40,057 nt of DNA from DATKIY01 sp035543875 (GCA_035543875.1 DATKIY010000226.1:1-40057); one strand, 5' to 3'; counted from the stretch's first letter, positions 7,987 to 16,609 are shown. Numbers and translations are program-made. The notes: a model not told the origin generated them from the sequence alone.

Positions 7987-9420
7987 CTACTCGACCGAGC
8001 AGATGTTCTGGTCGGCGGTGCGTATGCCCGTGCTGTCATTCGTGCGCTTGACCACAAAGTCCGAGACGCCGGGCCAGTCCTTGCCGACAACGACTTCTAG
8101 CGTCGTACCGAGGCCCGAGTGCTTGACGCGGCCCGCGTCATCGAGCGCAGCAGCCAGTGTTCGCGCAGAGTCCTCACTACCCACGTCGTAGCGGATGACG
8201 GTCGACAGGAAGTCTTGGCTGTCGGCCGTGTCGATACCGACGACGTTGAACCCTGCCGCGCTCAGTTCCGCTGCTGCATCTGTAGCCGCCCCGTCAACAC
8301 CGCTTCCGTTCAGGACCCGAACCGGGATGGACGCGGCCGGGACCGTAATGGGGCTGCCATCGATCTCGGTCGGCTTGGGTGGCTCCGGTGGATAGGGCTG
8401 GTCGTTCCTGATGGCTCGCCACAGCTTGTTTGTCTTTGGCGTGTTCCACACCACGGTGTTGGGGTCGTCAGGGTTGACCAGCCACGGCGTCGTCATGAAC
8501 GTGATGTCTTTGGGAGGTATCGACTGCACCTCTTGCGCGAGCTTGCGCAGTTCGTTCAGGTTGGCGAGCGCAGGGTCGGTCGTCAAAGACTTCGTGGCTG
8601 CGTCGAGAAAACGAACCAGCTTGATGGGGTTGAGCAACGTTCCGGTGCTGCGGGCTTTGTCGATCACCGAGCTCATGAACGCCTGTTGCCGGTCGATGCG
8701 ACTGATATCGCTACCGTTGCCGATGGCCCGCACTCGTACGTACGCGAGCGCTTGCTCGCCAGTGACAGTGCTGACCCCGGCAGGCAGGTCCAGACCACTC
8801 TTGGGCTCGTTGACGGCTTCCGGAAGGCAGACGTCGATGCCGCCGAGTGCGGAAATCACGTCTTCGAAGCCACGGAAGTCGACCACCACGAAGTGGTCGA
8901 TGAAGACATTGGTCAATGACTCGACGGTCTTGATCGTGCAGGCTGGTCCGCCGATCGAGAAGGCGGCATTGAAACGTTCGGTGTGAGCCGGATAGGTGCC
9001 GGTATCGGTCTTGCAGTCGGGGATGTCGACGATGGTGTCGCGCGGAATGCTGACGACCAGCGCGTGGTCGCGCGAGGCCGGCAGGTGCAGCAGCAAGGTG
9101 GTGTCCGAGCGAGCGCCGGTGATCGCGTCAGCCGACCCGAACCCGACTCCCTGTCCAGCCCGAGTGTCTGAACCCATTACCAGGATGTTGAGCGGCTGTT
9201 GTTCCGACTCCGTGTGCACGACCTTGGTGGGTCGGTCCGTGCCAAGAGCTGGGGTGGGGTCGTATGCGGTGATGTTGCTCTGTAGGTGCTGGTAGATGAA
9301 GTACCCGGCGGCTACGCCGCCAATCAGCAGGACTGACATGACGACGGCGATGACGATGGAGATACGGCGAAGGAGCGGATGGCGGTGGGCGCGGCTCGGT
9401 GGCGAGTCGGGCAAGGTCAT
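7987..9420 (-). CDS. LytR-CpsA-Psr (LCP) family glycopolymer ligase 2
   Basis: A 477-residue LCP protein, second of two in the window and close to mycobacterial CpsA-type proteins (Rv3267) in position next to the TIGR03089 gene. A transmembrane anchor lies at about residues 20-44. The LCP domain has GSDTRAGQG, ARSDTTLLLHL, SIPRDTIVDIP, RFNAAFSIGG, IDHFVVVDFRGF, ALGGIDVCL and YVRVRA...DISRIDRQQAF. A Pro-rich linker (PYPPEPPKP) leads to a LytR_C domain (about residues 355-450), and the tail TADQNICSVE has one Cys, like LCP 1. It converges on the DUF5941-like gene with only 2 bp between the stop codons. The start has a weak AAAGGA about 6 nt upstream. Likely role: attaching an exported glycopolymer to peptidoglycan. 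Confidence 0.93.
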   Translation of the reverse strand: MTLPDSPPSRAHRHPLLRRISIVIAVVMSVLLIGGVAAGYFIYQHLQSNITAYDPTPALGTDRPTKVVHTESEQQPLNILVMGSDTRAGQGVGFGSADAITGARSDTTLLLHLPASRDHALVVSIPRDTIVDIPDCKTDTGTYPAHTERFNAAFSIGGPACTIKTVESLTNVFIDHFVVVDFRGFEDVISALGGIDVCLPEAVNEPKSGLDLPAGVSTVTGEQALAYVRVRAIGNGSDISRIDRQQAFMSSVIDKARSTGTLLNPIKLVRFLDAATKSLTTDPALANLNELRKLAQEVQSIPPKDITFMTTPWLVNPDDPNTVVWNTPKTNKLWRAIRNDQPYPPEPPKPTEIDGSPITVPAASIPVRVLNGSGVDGAATDAAAELSAAGFNVVGIDTADSQDFLSTVIRYDVGSEDSARTLAAALDDAGRVKHSGLGTTLEVVVGKDWPGVSDFVVKRTNDSTGIRTADQNICSVE

Positions 9421-9520
9421 CGACGGTCCTTTGCGCGCAGGTGGTGCTGTCCCAGGCGGGAGGGTCTACCGGCGGCCTACCCGCCTGCAGAGGGGTGTGG
9501 GCTAGCAGGATACGGATAGG

Positions 9521-10291
9521 TCAGGGCAGCCAACGAATCGACTGGGGAGTTAGTGAGCCGATCGGTGGCTCGCCAACGCCCGCCGTGACTCGCTCAGCCG
9601 CCACCTGTTCGACGTAGCGATCGGCCGAAAGGTTCCGGAACCACACCACGGAACCATCCGCGGCCAGCGGAGCGAGGAGCTCGCCGACCCAGTCGGCTTT
9701 CTCGCCGTATGCAGCCACCCGATCACCAGGAGTCAGGGACCAGCGCCTTGCGAGTTCCAAGGCTCGCTCGCCGATTTGTTGGTCTCCGGCGTCGGACGAA
9801 ACAAAGTGATCAGGCTGCGCGCGAACCTCAACGGAGTAGTCGCGAACCATGGTGGGCAGTGGTCTGTCGAATGCGGCGCCCATGGGCCGGAGCGATACGG
9901 CCACGATTTCGTCGGCATCGGGCAACGGCTCGGTCGTTGGCTCGCTGTCGTCCGGGATGGCGTCCGGGATGGCGTCCGGGATGGCGTCAGGTCCGACGAC
10001 TGCCACTGCTAGCGGGTGGCTGCCCGTAGTCACCGTGGATGCGCCGACTGCATCGACGGCGAGGTACCACACTGCCGTCAACCAATGGCGCGGAAGATCA
10101 ATCGACACCGACACGCCCGGGTCGACCCCTAGTTCGTTGATCAGTAGGTTCGCCGTCTTGTTGACCCAGTTGGCCAGTGTTGTGCCGGACAGTTCGACGC
10201 GTTCTCCGCTGTTGTGGTCGTACCAGGTGAGCCGCGGTCGGGCCGGATCCTTGGCTACTGCCCGGTTCAGTAAATCGGTCGGCGAAGTCAC
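9521..10291 (-). CDS. TIGR03089 family protein (truncated adenylate-forming-like)
   Basis: A 256-residue protein of the actinobacterial TIGR03089 family, whose members resemble the front part of AMP-forming acyl-CoA synthetases but lack the catalytic C-domain. The start is conserved in the family (TSPTDLLNRAVAKDPARPRL), followed by ERVELSGTTLANWVNKTANLL and a later SLTPGDRVAA segment. I chose GTG 10291 rather than the upstream ATGs because homology begins there and TACCCT lies 7 nt upstream, which suggests a leaderless mRNA. In the middle the protein carries three DAIP units encoded by a 12-bp tandem repeat. M. tuberculosis has the same neighbour pair (Rv3267-Rv3268). Function is unknown; no intact ATP-binding signature was seen. 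Confidence 0.8.
   Translation of the reverse strand: MTSPTDLLNRAVAKDPARPRLTWYDHNSGERVELSGTTLANWVNKTANLLINELGVDPGVSVSIDLPRHWLTAVWYLAVDAVGASTVTTGSHPLAVAVVGPDAIPDAIPDAIPDDSEPTTEPLPDADEIVAVSLRPMGAAFDRPLPTMVRDYSVEVRAQPDHFVSSDAGDQQIGERALELARRWSLTPGDRVAAYGEKADWVGELLAPLAADGSVVWFRNLSADRYVEQVAAERVTAGVGEPPIGSLTPQSIRWLP
9951..9986 (+). repeat. 12-bp tandem repeat, three perfect copies
   Basis: The unit TCCGGGATGGCG occurs three times head to tail and a partial copy follows. Read on the minus strand it encodes DAIP repeats in the TIGR03089 protein. It keeps frame and sits in a variable linker, so it looks like replication slippage. Confidence 0.9.
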
Positions 10292-10298
10292 GCGGGTT

Positions 10299-10304
10299 AG
10301 GGTA
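10299..10304 (-). promoter_or_regulatory. -10 element of a likely leaderless start (TIGR03089 gene)
   Basis: TACCCT on the minus strand ends 7 nt before GTG 10291. There is no Shine-Dalgarno, so transcription probably begins at the start codon. Confidence 0.5.
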
Positions 10305-10354
10305 AGCCGCAGGGCTCCAGGAGACACCTGGGTGCGCCGATTCATCGAGAGTGG

Positions 10355-10371
10355 TCGGTCCCAGAGACCGA
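10355..10371. promoter_or_regulatory. Inverted repeat before the amidase gene (possible operator)
   Basis: TCGGTC-CCAGA-GACCGA is a 6-bp inverted repeat with a 5-bp centre, in the 122-bp gap between the divergent TIGR03089 and amidase genes, 43 bp before the amidase start. It could be an operator; no factor can be named. Confidence 0.3.
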
Positions 10372-10413
10372 ATACCTGCCGTAGATCGTCTTCCCCTCGA
10401 AAGGTTTGATGGC

Positions 10414-13056
10414 GTGCGATTCCCCCGCCGCGCACCCCTTGGCGCTGTGTTGGCTTCTGTGCTTATCGTCCCCACCGTTGTGGTGGCGCCGACGTTCAAT
10501 GTCGGTAGTCAGCCAACACCACGGCCCATTTCGCCTCACGTTCAGCAGCTGCAGCTGACTGGTGTTGATCGCGCGACACTGTCGGCTTCCCCGACACCGG
10601 ATGCTGTCGTCAAAGGCTTGATGCATGCCAAGGGGATAAGCGCGGGCGCTGCTCGTCGTGCAGTCGGGACTCGAGCTCCTGTTGTTCTGACCAAAGAGTT
10701 GAGCACCGACGACTACCGACTGTTGGGAGTCAGCTGGGCTGCCAACTCGACGAAGCAAGTTGTCGTTACCGCTCGCACGCACACCGACGGTGCCTGGACG
10801 AATTGGTTTGACCTGCCGCCGATGGAAGACACAGCAAACCACCCATCGCCGAACGGCAGACTCGCCACGTCGCCGTACTGGGCGGGGGACTCCGATGGCG
10901 TTCAGCTTCGCGTTGACGCACTAACCAAGCAAGACCCAACGGACCTACATGTCGATCTGATCGAGCCGGGAACGTCTCCGGCTGACGCCGCGATCCTCAA
11001 TCCTCCGACATCGGGGGCTGCGTTCGCTTCCACCGACAAGCCCAACATCGTCACGCGAAAAGAGTGGGGTGCCGACGAAAGCCTGCGCGACCGACACCTC
11101 GACATGGGGAAGACCGTCCAGGTTGCCTTCGTTCACCACACGGCTGGCTCGAACAACTACGGCCCCAATGAAGGCCCGGCTGTCGTGCGAGGTCTTTACA
11201 GCTACTACATCCATACGCTGGGCTATGCAGACATCGGATACAACTTCCTGGTTGACCGCTATGGCCATGTATACGAAGGCCGCGCCGGGAGCATCACCAA
11301 ACCAGTGCGCCAGGCAGCCACCGGTGGCTTCAACAAGGACACGATGTCTGTGGTCGCCATGGGCAACTTTGTGTCTGCGCGTGCGCCGGATGCCATGGTC
11401 CGCGGGATCGCGCACATCTTGGCCTATCGCTTGTCGTCGTACCAACGTAATCCGTATGGCCACAAGAAACTTCGTGCGGAAACCGGCTCGTCTCGTTACA
11501 GCGCAGGTCAGATCGCCAAATTCAAGGTGATCTCCGGTCATCGTGACGCGGGGTACACGGCTTGTCCGGGTGGGCGGTTGTACAACCGACTTGACGACAT
11601 TCGGCGTTTGACGAAGAGCTACATGGGTTCGAACTTGGTTGAGCCGAGCATCTCGAGAACCTCGGTTCCAGCTGGACACCGGGTCGATGTGCACGTGCGT
11701 TCGGGTGTGTTGCAGAGCCAGAACTGGACGCTCACAGTTAGTCGGCTCTGCGGAGGCGGTGTGGTCCGCCGAATCAGTGGAACGGCAGCCCCGGGGAAGC
11801 CGATCAACGTGACGTGGCGTGGCCGAAACGACTCCGGCAAGCTGGTGCCGCCTGGCCGGTATCGAGTGCGGCTCAGTAGCTCTGGGAATGGGACGCAGGC
11901 GTGGCCATGGGCCCGAACAGTTTCGGTGCATGTAGGAGGAGCGGCCAGCCGACCATCGGGCACGAAACTCGGTCGGGCGGCGGGTGGGACCTACGTCCCC
12001 CTCAAGCCAAACGTGATTGCCGACAGCACGTCGGGCAAGGGAATTTCGCGGCCGGTCCTGCTTGGCCCCGGTGCGCGCGTTGATGTTCCGGTGCTTGGTC
12101 GTGGTGGAGTTCCCTCTAACAACGTTTCTGCTGTGGCTGTTTCTGTCGTCGCATCGTGTGCGTCGTCACGTACCGGCGTTTCGATTTCGCCAGGTGGGCT
12201 AAAGGTTCCTGGGGCGCGTGTGGTCAGTGTCGACACCAACGGTACGGCGCGCGGTTTCACCATGATGCGAGTCGGGAAGAGCGGAGACGTAACGCTGCGC
12301 AACGGCAGAGGAACGGTTGCTGTCAATCTTGCTGTCGTTGGCTACGTGAGCACCTCGGGCGGTGGCGGCTCGCTGATTCCGCTTCGCCGCGACAGTCTGA
12401 AGGGCGCTAACCCGCTGGGCGTGAGCGCTACGCCGGTTGACGTACACGTCACTGGACGCGCAGGTGTCCCGAACGATGCACGAGCCGTTGTGTTAAACGT
12501 TCGGCGTTCCAGTGAGTCGAACGTCTCGGCGTTGTGGGCGTGGGCGGCGGGCGCCGACAAACCGACGCCGAGTAGTTGGCGTCGCGGAAGCGGTGGTGCG
12601 ACTGCACAACGAATCATCGTTCCCATCGGCGCGGGGGGTGATATCCGCCTAGCCGCGGATCACGCGGGCAAGGTCGCACTCGATGTCGTCGGTTACGTAG
12701 CGGCGGGTGACACGCGTCAGCTGCACGCGGTCGTACCGCGGACCGTCACTCATGGCGGCTTGCGCGTTCATCGTGATCACGCGGTCAACGTCAGCATTCG
12801 AGGTCGGGCCGGCGTCCCGTCAGGGGCTCGCGCGGTGCTCGTGCAGGTCACCGGAATCAACCCGAGCCGAAACGCTCGACTGACGGTGTGGCCGCGCGGC
12901 GCCGCTCGACCGAACCCGGTCGACCTGTTTGTCCCGAAAAACAAGGATCGGGATGGGTTTGCCCTAGTCGCCATTGGCGATCATGGGGACATTCGCGTCC
13001 ATGTAGGCGCAGGAAATGCCGGAGTGCGCGTGTCGGTCGTGGGCTGGCTGTCCTAA
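10414..13056 (+). CDS. Secreted N-acetylmuramoyl-L-alanine amidase with PGRP domain and C-terminal repeats
   Basis: An 880-residue secreted peptidoglycan hydrolase. GTG 10414 gives a clean signal peptide (MRFPRRAPLGAVLASVLIVP) and has GAAAGG 8 nt upstream; the earlier GTG at 10351 would bury it. Residues about 208-402 are an amidase_2/PGRP domain: TRKEWGAD, the zinc His in FVHHTAGSN, YNFLVDRYGHVYEGR, and the second His and Cys in SGHRDAGYTACPGG, so all three zinc ligands are seen. A FlgD-type Ig-like domain follows (about 412-507, with PPGRYRVRLSS). The rest is three diverged repeats of about 115 residues (519-645, 651-764, 767-880), each with a G-R-x-GVP core and ending VVGY/WV, a type common in actinobacterial surface proteins. 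It would cut the amide bond between MurNAc and the stem peptide. SpoIID/LytB follows. Confidence 0.93.
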   Translation: MRFPRRAPLGAVLASVLIVPTVVVAPTFNVGSQPTPRPISPHVQQLQLTGVDRATLSASPTPDAVVKGLMHAKGISAGAARRAVGTRAPVVLTKELSTDDYRLLGVSWAANSTKQVVVTARTHTDGAWTNWFDLPPMEDTANHPSPNGRLATSPYWAGDSDGVQLRVDALTKQDPTDLHVDLIEPGTSPADAAILNPPTSGAAFASTDKPNIVTRKEWGADESLRDRHLDMGKTVQVAFVHHTAGSNNYGPNEGPAVVRGLYSYYIHTLGYADIGYNFLVDRYGHVYEGRAGSITKPVRQAATGGFNKDTMSVVAMGNFVSARAPDAMVRGIAHILAYRLSSYQRNPYGHKKLRAETGSSRYSAGQIAKFKVISGHRDAGYTACPGGRLYNRLDDIRRLTKSYMGSNLVEPSISRTSVPAGHRVDVHVRSGVLQSQNWTLTVSRLCGGGVVRRISGTAAPGKPINVTWRGRNDSGKLVPPGRYRVRLSSSGNGTQAWPWARTVSVHVGGAASRPSGTKLGRAAGGTYVPLKPNVIADSTSGKGISRPVLLGPGARVDVPVLGRGGVPSNNVSAVAVSVVASCASSRTGVSISPGGLKVPGARVVSVDTNGTARGFTMMRVGKSGDVTLRNGRGTVAVNLAVVGYVSTSGGGGSLIPLRRDSLKGANPLGVSATPVDVHVTGRAGVPNDARAVVLNVRRSSESNVSALWAWAAGADKPTPSSWRRGSGGATAQRIIVPIGAGGDIRLAADHAGKVALDVVGYVAAGDTRQLHAVVPRTVTHGGLRVHRDHAVNVSIRGRAGVPSGARAVLVQVTGINPSRNARLTVWPRGAARPNPVDLFVPKNKDRDGFALVAIGDHGDIRVHVGAGNAGVRVSVVGWLS

Positions 13057-13160
13057 CCCCCGCTTGAATCGAAGTTGTCCCCGGTAGCAAGGGACTTCCC
13101 CCTCCGCGCCTCATTGGTGCCCTATCCGCTACTTCGCCGCGTCCCCCGATCGGGCTAACC

Positions 13161-14516
13161 ATGCGAACTAGCGATTTAGGTTTCCGGCCTGATCGGCCGA
13201 GGGCTATCAATGTGACCCTTGGGACCGTTGTTACACGAGGGGCTATTGCGGTGGCTGTGGCGCTCAGCACGGTGGCGCTGCCCAGCGCGTTGCCTGGCTT
13301 CAGTGACGGCTTCCCCGGAATTGACGGGGTCGGCCCCGCCGTTGCCCGCGCTGGCCACTCGGCCGAGAAATACCGCCTCCCGGGCTCCGGACGGTTCCAG
13401 CTTTCCGGCCTTGGCTTCGGGCATGGGATTGGGATGTCGCAGTTCGGTGCTGAAGGAATGGGCGAGCTCGGCAAGAGCTACGAGCAGATTGTGAAGTTCT
13501 ACTACCCAGGAACGTCCTTCGCCAAAGCGCGAGCCGGGCGTCAGATCCGGGTCTTGCTCTCCGGCGTGGTGCGCAGCGACTTCGGTCACTCGGCCGTCTT
13601 GGTTCGACCCAAGCCAGGTTTGCGCGTGGTAAACGCGGGTCGGCGGATTGAGCTTCCCTCCCGAGTCGCTGGTCACCGAGTTACCGGCTACCGGGTTCAA
13701 CGAACGCCATCGGCTATGCAAGTGAGGGCATACAACGGGAGCACGTCCAGGCGCGTTGCCGCTGGCCTCACCGGAACCGTTCGGTTTGCTACCGCGTCGG
13801 CTCCCATCAAGAGTCGGATCACGCTGGTGGCCGCTGCGGGCAACGAACGTCGGTACCGCGGATTCCTTGACGTAAGAAAGTCAGACTCCGGACTCATGGC
13901 CATGAGCAACGTGCGACTTGAGGACTACTTGCGGTCAGTCGTATCGACAGAGGTTCCGAGTAGTTGGACGAACGCTGCGTTGCGAGCACAGGCAGTTGCC
14001 GCGCGCAGTTACGCGATGCTTGCGCAGCTGTCGTCGCGTAAAGCTGGGCGAGCGTATGACATCTGCGATACGACGACCTGCCAGGTCTATGGCCCCATTC
14101 GTGCGGAGTCGAAGCGTGAAAGTGATGCTGTGCATGCGACATCGCGGCGGTACCTGCGCAGCGGCGGAAAACCGGCGCTCACGATGTTCTCCTCAGCGAA
14201 CGGCGGATATACGGTCGCTGGAAGCCGCAAGTATCTGGTAGCGAAGAAGGACCCGTATGACGGCGTCGTAACCGGGGCTGCGAACTGGGGACACAGCTGG
14301 CAGACGACGGTTTCTGGATCGACCCTTGCCAATGCCTGGCCGCAGGTGGGTCGGGTGAAGGCGCTGAAGGTCTGTCAGCGTGACGGTAATGGCCGATGGG
14401 GAGGCAGGGTCCTTCGCGTCGCGATTATCGGAAGCCATGGAACTGCGCGAGTTTCTGCTGACTCGTTCCGTTGGGGTCTTGGTCTCAAGAGTGCGTGGTG
14501 GACGGTTACAAACTAG
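13161..14516 (+). CDS. SpoIID/LytB domain protein
   Basis: A 451-residue secreted or membrane-anchored protein. A hydrophobic segment (GAIAVAVALSTVALPSALPG, about residues 27-46) acts as signal or anchor. The GHGxGMSQFGA motif, found near the end of Bacillus SpoIID, is near the N-terminus here (about residues 90-105), as is usual in actinobacteria. The main SpoIID domain shows VRLEDYLRSVVSTEVPSSW, LRAQAVAARSYA and the disulfide-like CDTTTCQVYG, then FSSANGGYT. Bacillus SpoIID is a lytic transglycosylase on denuded glycan, which would fit a partner for the amidase just upstream; whether this actinobacterial form has that activity is not known. The gap to the amidase is 104 bp. The start ATG has no good Shine-Dalgarno. 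Confidence 0.9.
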   Translation: MRTSDLGFRPDRPRAINVTLGTVVTRGAIAVAVALSTVALPSALPGFSDGFPGIDGVGPAVARAGHSAEKYRLPGSGRFQLSGLGFGHGIGMSQFGAEGMGELGKSYEQIVKFYYPGTSFAKARAGRQIRVLLSGVVRSDFGHSAVLVRPKPGLRVVNAGRRIELPSRVAGHRVTGYRVQRTPSAMQVRAYNGSTSRRVAAGLTGTVRFATASAPIKSRITLVAAAGNERRYRGFLDVRKSDSGLMAMSNVRLEDYLRSVVSTEVPSSWTNAALRAQAVAARSYAMLAQLSSRKAGRAYDICDTTTCQVYGPIRAESKRESDAVHATSRRYLRSGGKPALTMFSSANGGYTVAGSRKYLVAKKDPYDGVVTGAANWGHSWQTTVSGSTLANAWPQVGRVKALKVCQRDGNGRWGGRVLRVAIIGSHGTARVSADSFRWGLGLKSAWWTVTN

Positions 14517-14524
14517 GCACCTCG

Positions 14525-14530
14525 TAGGCT
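14525..14530 (+). promoter_or_regulatory. -10 element of a likely leaderless start (pyrophosphorylase)
   Basis: TAGGCT ends 6 nt before ATG 14537 and no Shine-Dalgarno exists in the gap. The same TAGGCT-N6-start layout recurs at the sahH gene. Confidence 0.6.
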
Positions 14531-14536
14531 GTCGGC

Positions 14537-15652
14537 ATGCAGGAAGCTGTTGTTCTCGTCGGTGGGCTGGGTACCCGACTTCGTCCCCTTACTCTCACCA
14601 CACCTAAACCGATGCTCCCCGTCGCGGGAGTGCCCTTCATCGCCCACCAGTGCGCGAAACTTCAGGCTGCCGGCGTCGACCATGTGGTGTTAGCGACGTC
14701 GTATCGCCCCGAGATATTCGCCGACTACTTGGGGGACGGCGCGAGTCTGGGCATTCGGATCACCTATGTGCACGAGCGTGAGGCGTTGGGGACTGGCGGT
14801 GCAATCAGGAACGCGTCGGCGGCGTTAGAGAGCGGCGCGAACGATCCGGTCGTGATCTTGAATGGCGATGTGCTGTCCGGCCACGATCTGCGCGGCCAGG
14901 TGGAGTTGCATCGGAAGACCGAGGCCGCGGTCACGCTCCATCTGGTTGAGGTGGCAGACGCCCGAGCCTATGGCTGCGTGCCGACTGATGCCGACGGCCG
15001 AGTCACCGCTTTCCTGGAGAAGATGCCTGACCCTGTCACCAACTGGATCAATGCTGGCGCGTATGTGTTTCGCCGGTCTGTGATCGATGCCATTCCCGCG
15101 GGGCAGGTTATTTCGGTGGAGCGCGACACCTTCCCCAACCTGCTGCTGGCTGCTTCTGACATTCGAGCTTGGCAGGAGAGCGCGTACTGGATTGATGTGG
15201 GTACTCCTGAAGCCTTCGTGCGGTGTTCGGCCGATGTCGTACTCGGTGTCGCTCCGTCAAACGCGGCGAGCCCTGCGGGCTCGGCGCGCATCGGTGACGC
15301 GATGGTGCTGTTGGGCGCCGAGATGGCCAACGATGTTCGGCTGAGTGGCGGAACGACGATTGGCGCTGGCGCACGCGTCGGTACCGGCACAGACGTCGAC
15401 GAGTCGGTGGTGATGGACGCAGCCGTCGTCGGCTCCAGCACGCGCGTTCGACGATCCGTGATTGGCAAGGGCGCCGTGATCGGGGATGGCTGCGTTCTCG
15501 ATGGCTGCGTGCTTGCCGATGGTGTCGTTGTGGCGGACGGCACGGAGTTGCCGCCGGGCACGCGAGTCGAACTGGATGTCGACATTGCCGGGACGTCAAA
15601 CAAACCTCTAAGCGACCCAGCCGTGACGGACACCGCCGCTAGCGGAACCTAG
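14537..15652 (+). CDS. manB: Sugar-nucleotide pyrophosphorylase, likely mannose-1-phosphate guanylyltransferase
   Basis: A 371-residue NDP-sugar pyrophosphorylase. The N-terminal nucleotidyltransferase fold has the start motif VLVGGLGTRLRPLT and the Lys of TPKPMLPV. Further signatures are GTGGAIRNA, LNGDVL and the sugar-binding WINAGAYVF, then YWIDVGTPEAFV. From about residue 250 there are left-handed beta-helix hexapeptide repeats (IGDGCVLDGCVLADGVVV). By position and length it matches Rv3264c of M. tuberculosis, called ManB there, which makes GDP-mannose; sequence alone does not exclude a different sugar or nucleotide, so GDP-mannose is inference. The ATG at 14537 follows a TAGGCT element by 6 nt. 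The glycosylase gene begins 2 nt after its stop. With the SIS isomerase and phosphomannomutase it could complete a GDP-mannose route. Confidence 0.87.
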   Translation: MQEAVVLVGGLGTRLRPLTLTTPKPMLPVAGVPFIAHQCAKLQAAGVDHVVLATSYRPEIFADYLGDGASLGIRITYVHEREALGTGGAIRNASAALESGANDPVVILNGDVLSGHDLRGQVELHRKTEAAVTLHLVEVADARAYGCVPTDADGRVTAFLEKMPDPVTNWINAGAYVFRRSVIDAIPAGQVISVERDTFPNLLLAASDIRAWQESAYWIDVGTPEAFVRCSADVVLGVAPSNAASPAGSARIGDAMVLLGAEMANDVRLSGGTTIGAGARVGTGTDVDESVVMDAAVVGSSTRVRRSVIGKGAVIGDGCVLDGCVLADGVVVADGTELPPGTRVELDVDIAGTSNKPLSDPAVTDTAASGT

Positions 15653-15654
15653 CG

Positions 15655-16572
15655 ATGCCTGCCGTCACCCGCACTTGGGATCCTGGCGCTCGAATCAGTC
15701 TCGTCGAAACGTTCGGTTCGCTTCGTCGAGGTGGCAACGACCCTGCCCTGCGCGTGATGCCCGATCAATCGGTGTGGTGGACGACCACTACGCCTGATGG
15801 CGTCGGCACGCTTCACGTGGCGTTGGCCGCCGATGCTTGCGTCTGCGCCTCCGCGTGGGGCCTCGGCGCGCAATGGTTGCTCGACGGGCTCCCGAGGCTG
15901 CTGGGCGCCGAAGACGACGCGAGTACTTTCGCTCCGGTCCACGACGTCGTCGCCGCCGCGTACAAACGTCATCGGAGTTGGCGACCTCTCAAGACGAATC
16001 GGACTTTTGAAGCGTGCATTGCTGCCGTAGTTGAGCAAAAGGTCACGGGACGGGAAGCCAGGTACTCCTGGCGCACGCTGCTGGCGCGGTTCGGCGAGCC
16101 AGCTCCGGGGCCAGCTCCCGATGGAATGTTCGCGCCGCCGCCACCTGCAGTCTGGCGACAGCTGGATAGCTCAGACTTTCATCGAGCAGGAGTGACGCCG
16201 CAGCGAGCACGGACTGTCAGCGTCGTTGCGCAGGCTGCCAAGGCCATCCAACGGGCCGCGCTGGTCTCGTCTGCCGAAACCGACCGAGTTCTGCGGGCGC
16301 TGCCAGGGGTCGGGGTCTGGACGTCTGCCGAGACGCGACAGCGTTCGCATGGTGACGCAGATGCCGTGTCGTTTGCCGACTTTCATGTCGCTCAAGACAT
16401 GTGTTGGTGGCTCACTGGAACACGTGGTGACGATGAAGACATGCGGGAGTTGCTCGAGCCTTACGCGGGGCATCGGTACCGCGTTCAGCGACTGATGGAA
16501 CTGTCTGGTGGTGGCGCTCCGCGTCGAGGTCCGCGGCTGGCCATCCCGGCACACCGCACTCATTCTCGCTAG
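15655..16572 (+). CDS. DNA-3-methyladenine glycosylase II-like (HhH-GPD, AlkA family)
   Basis: A 305-residue base-excision repair glycosylase. The N-terminal part is the AlkA-type front domain. The glycosylase core starts near residue 120 (TFEACIAAVVEQKVTGREA). The helix-hairpin-helix loop is ALPGVGVWTSAET, and the catalytic Asp lies in the following SFADFHVAQ. Family members flip out and remove alkylated or otherwise damaged bases. The gene starts 2 nt after the pyrophosphorylase stop and must share its transcript, although the functions are unrelated; the same pairing is, from memory, common in actinobacteria. The C-terminal tail is basic (PRRGPRLAIPAHRTHSR), which may help DNA binding. Confidence 0.87.
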   Translation: MPAVTRTWDPGARISLVETFGSLRRGGNDPALRVMPDQSVWWTTTTPDGVGTLHVALAADACVCASAWGLGAQWLLDGLPRLLGAEDDASTFAPVHDVVAAAYKRHRSWRPLKTNRTFEACIAAVVEQKVTGREARYSWRTLLARFGEPAPGPAPDGMFAPPPPAVWRQLDSSDFHRAGVTPQRARTVSVVAQAAKAIQRAALVSSAETDRVLRALPGVGVWTSAETRQRSHGDADAVSFADFHVAQDMCWWLTGTRGDDEDMRELLEPYAGHRYRVQRLMELSGGGAPRRGPRLAIPAHRTHSR

Positions 16573-16609
16573 CGCGTCAGTCGGAAGCAGCTGTTCTTGT
16601 TACCGACCG

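Noticed and set aside
9849..10409. 186-residue plus-strand frame opposite the TIGR03089 gene
   Set aside because: Antisense shadow; its repeats come from the 12-bp tandem repeat of the true gene.
10945..11931. 328-residue minus-strand frame within the amidase gene
   Set aside because: Overlaps an unambiguous PGRP domain on the other strand and has no recognisable features.
13070..13110. Possible terminator between the amidase and SpoIID genes
   Set aside because: The arms GAAGT..TCCC and GGGACTTC pair only with a three-base bulge, and no T-run follows.
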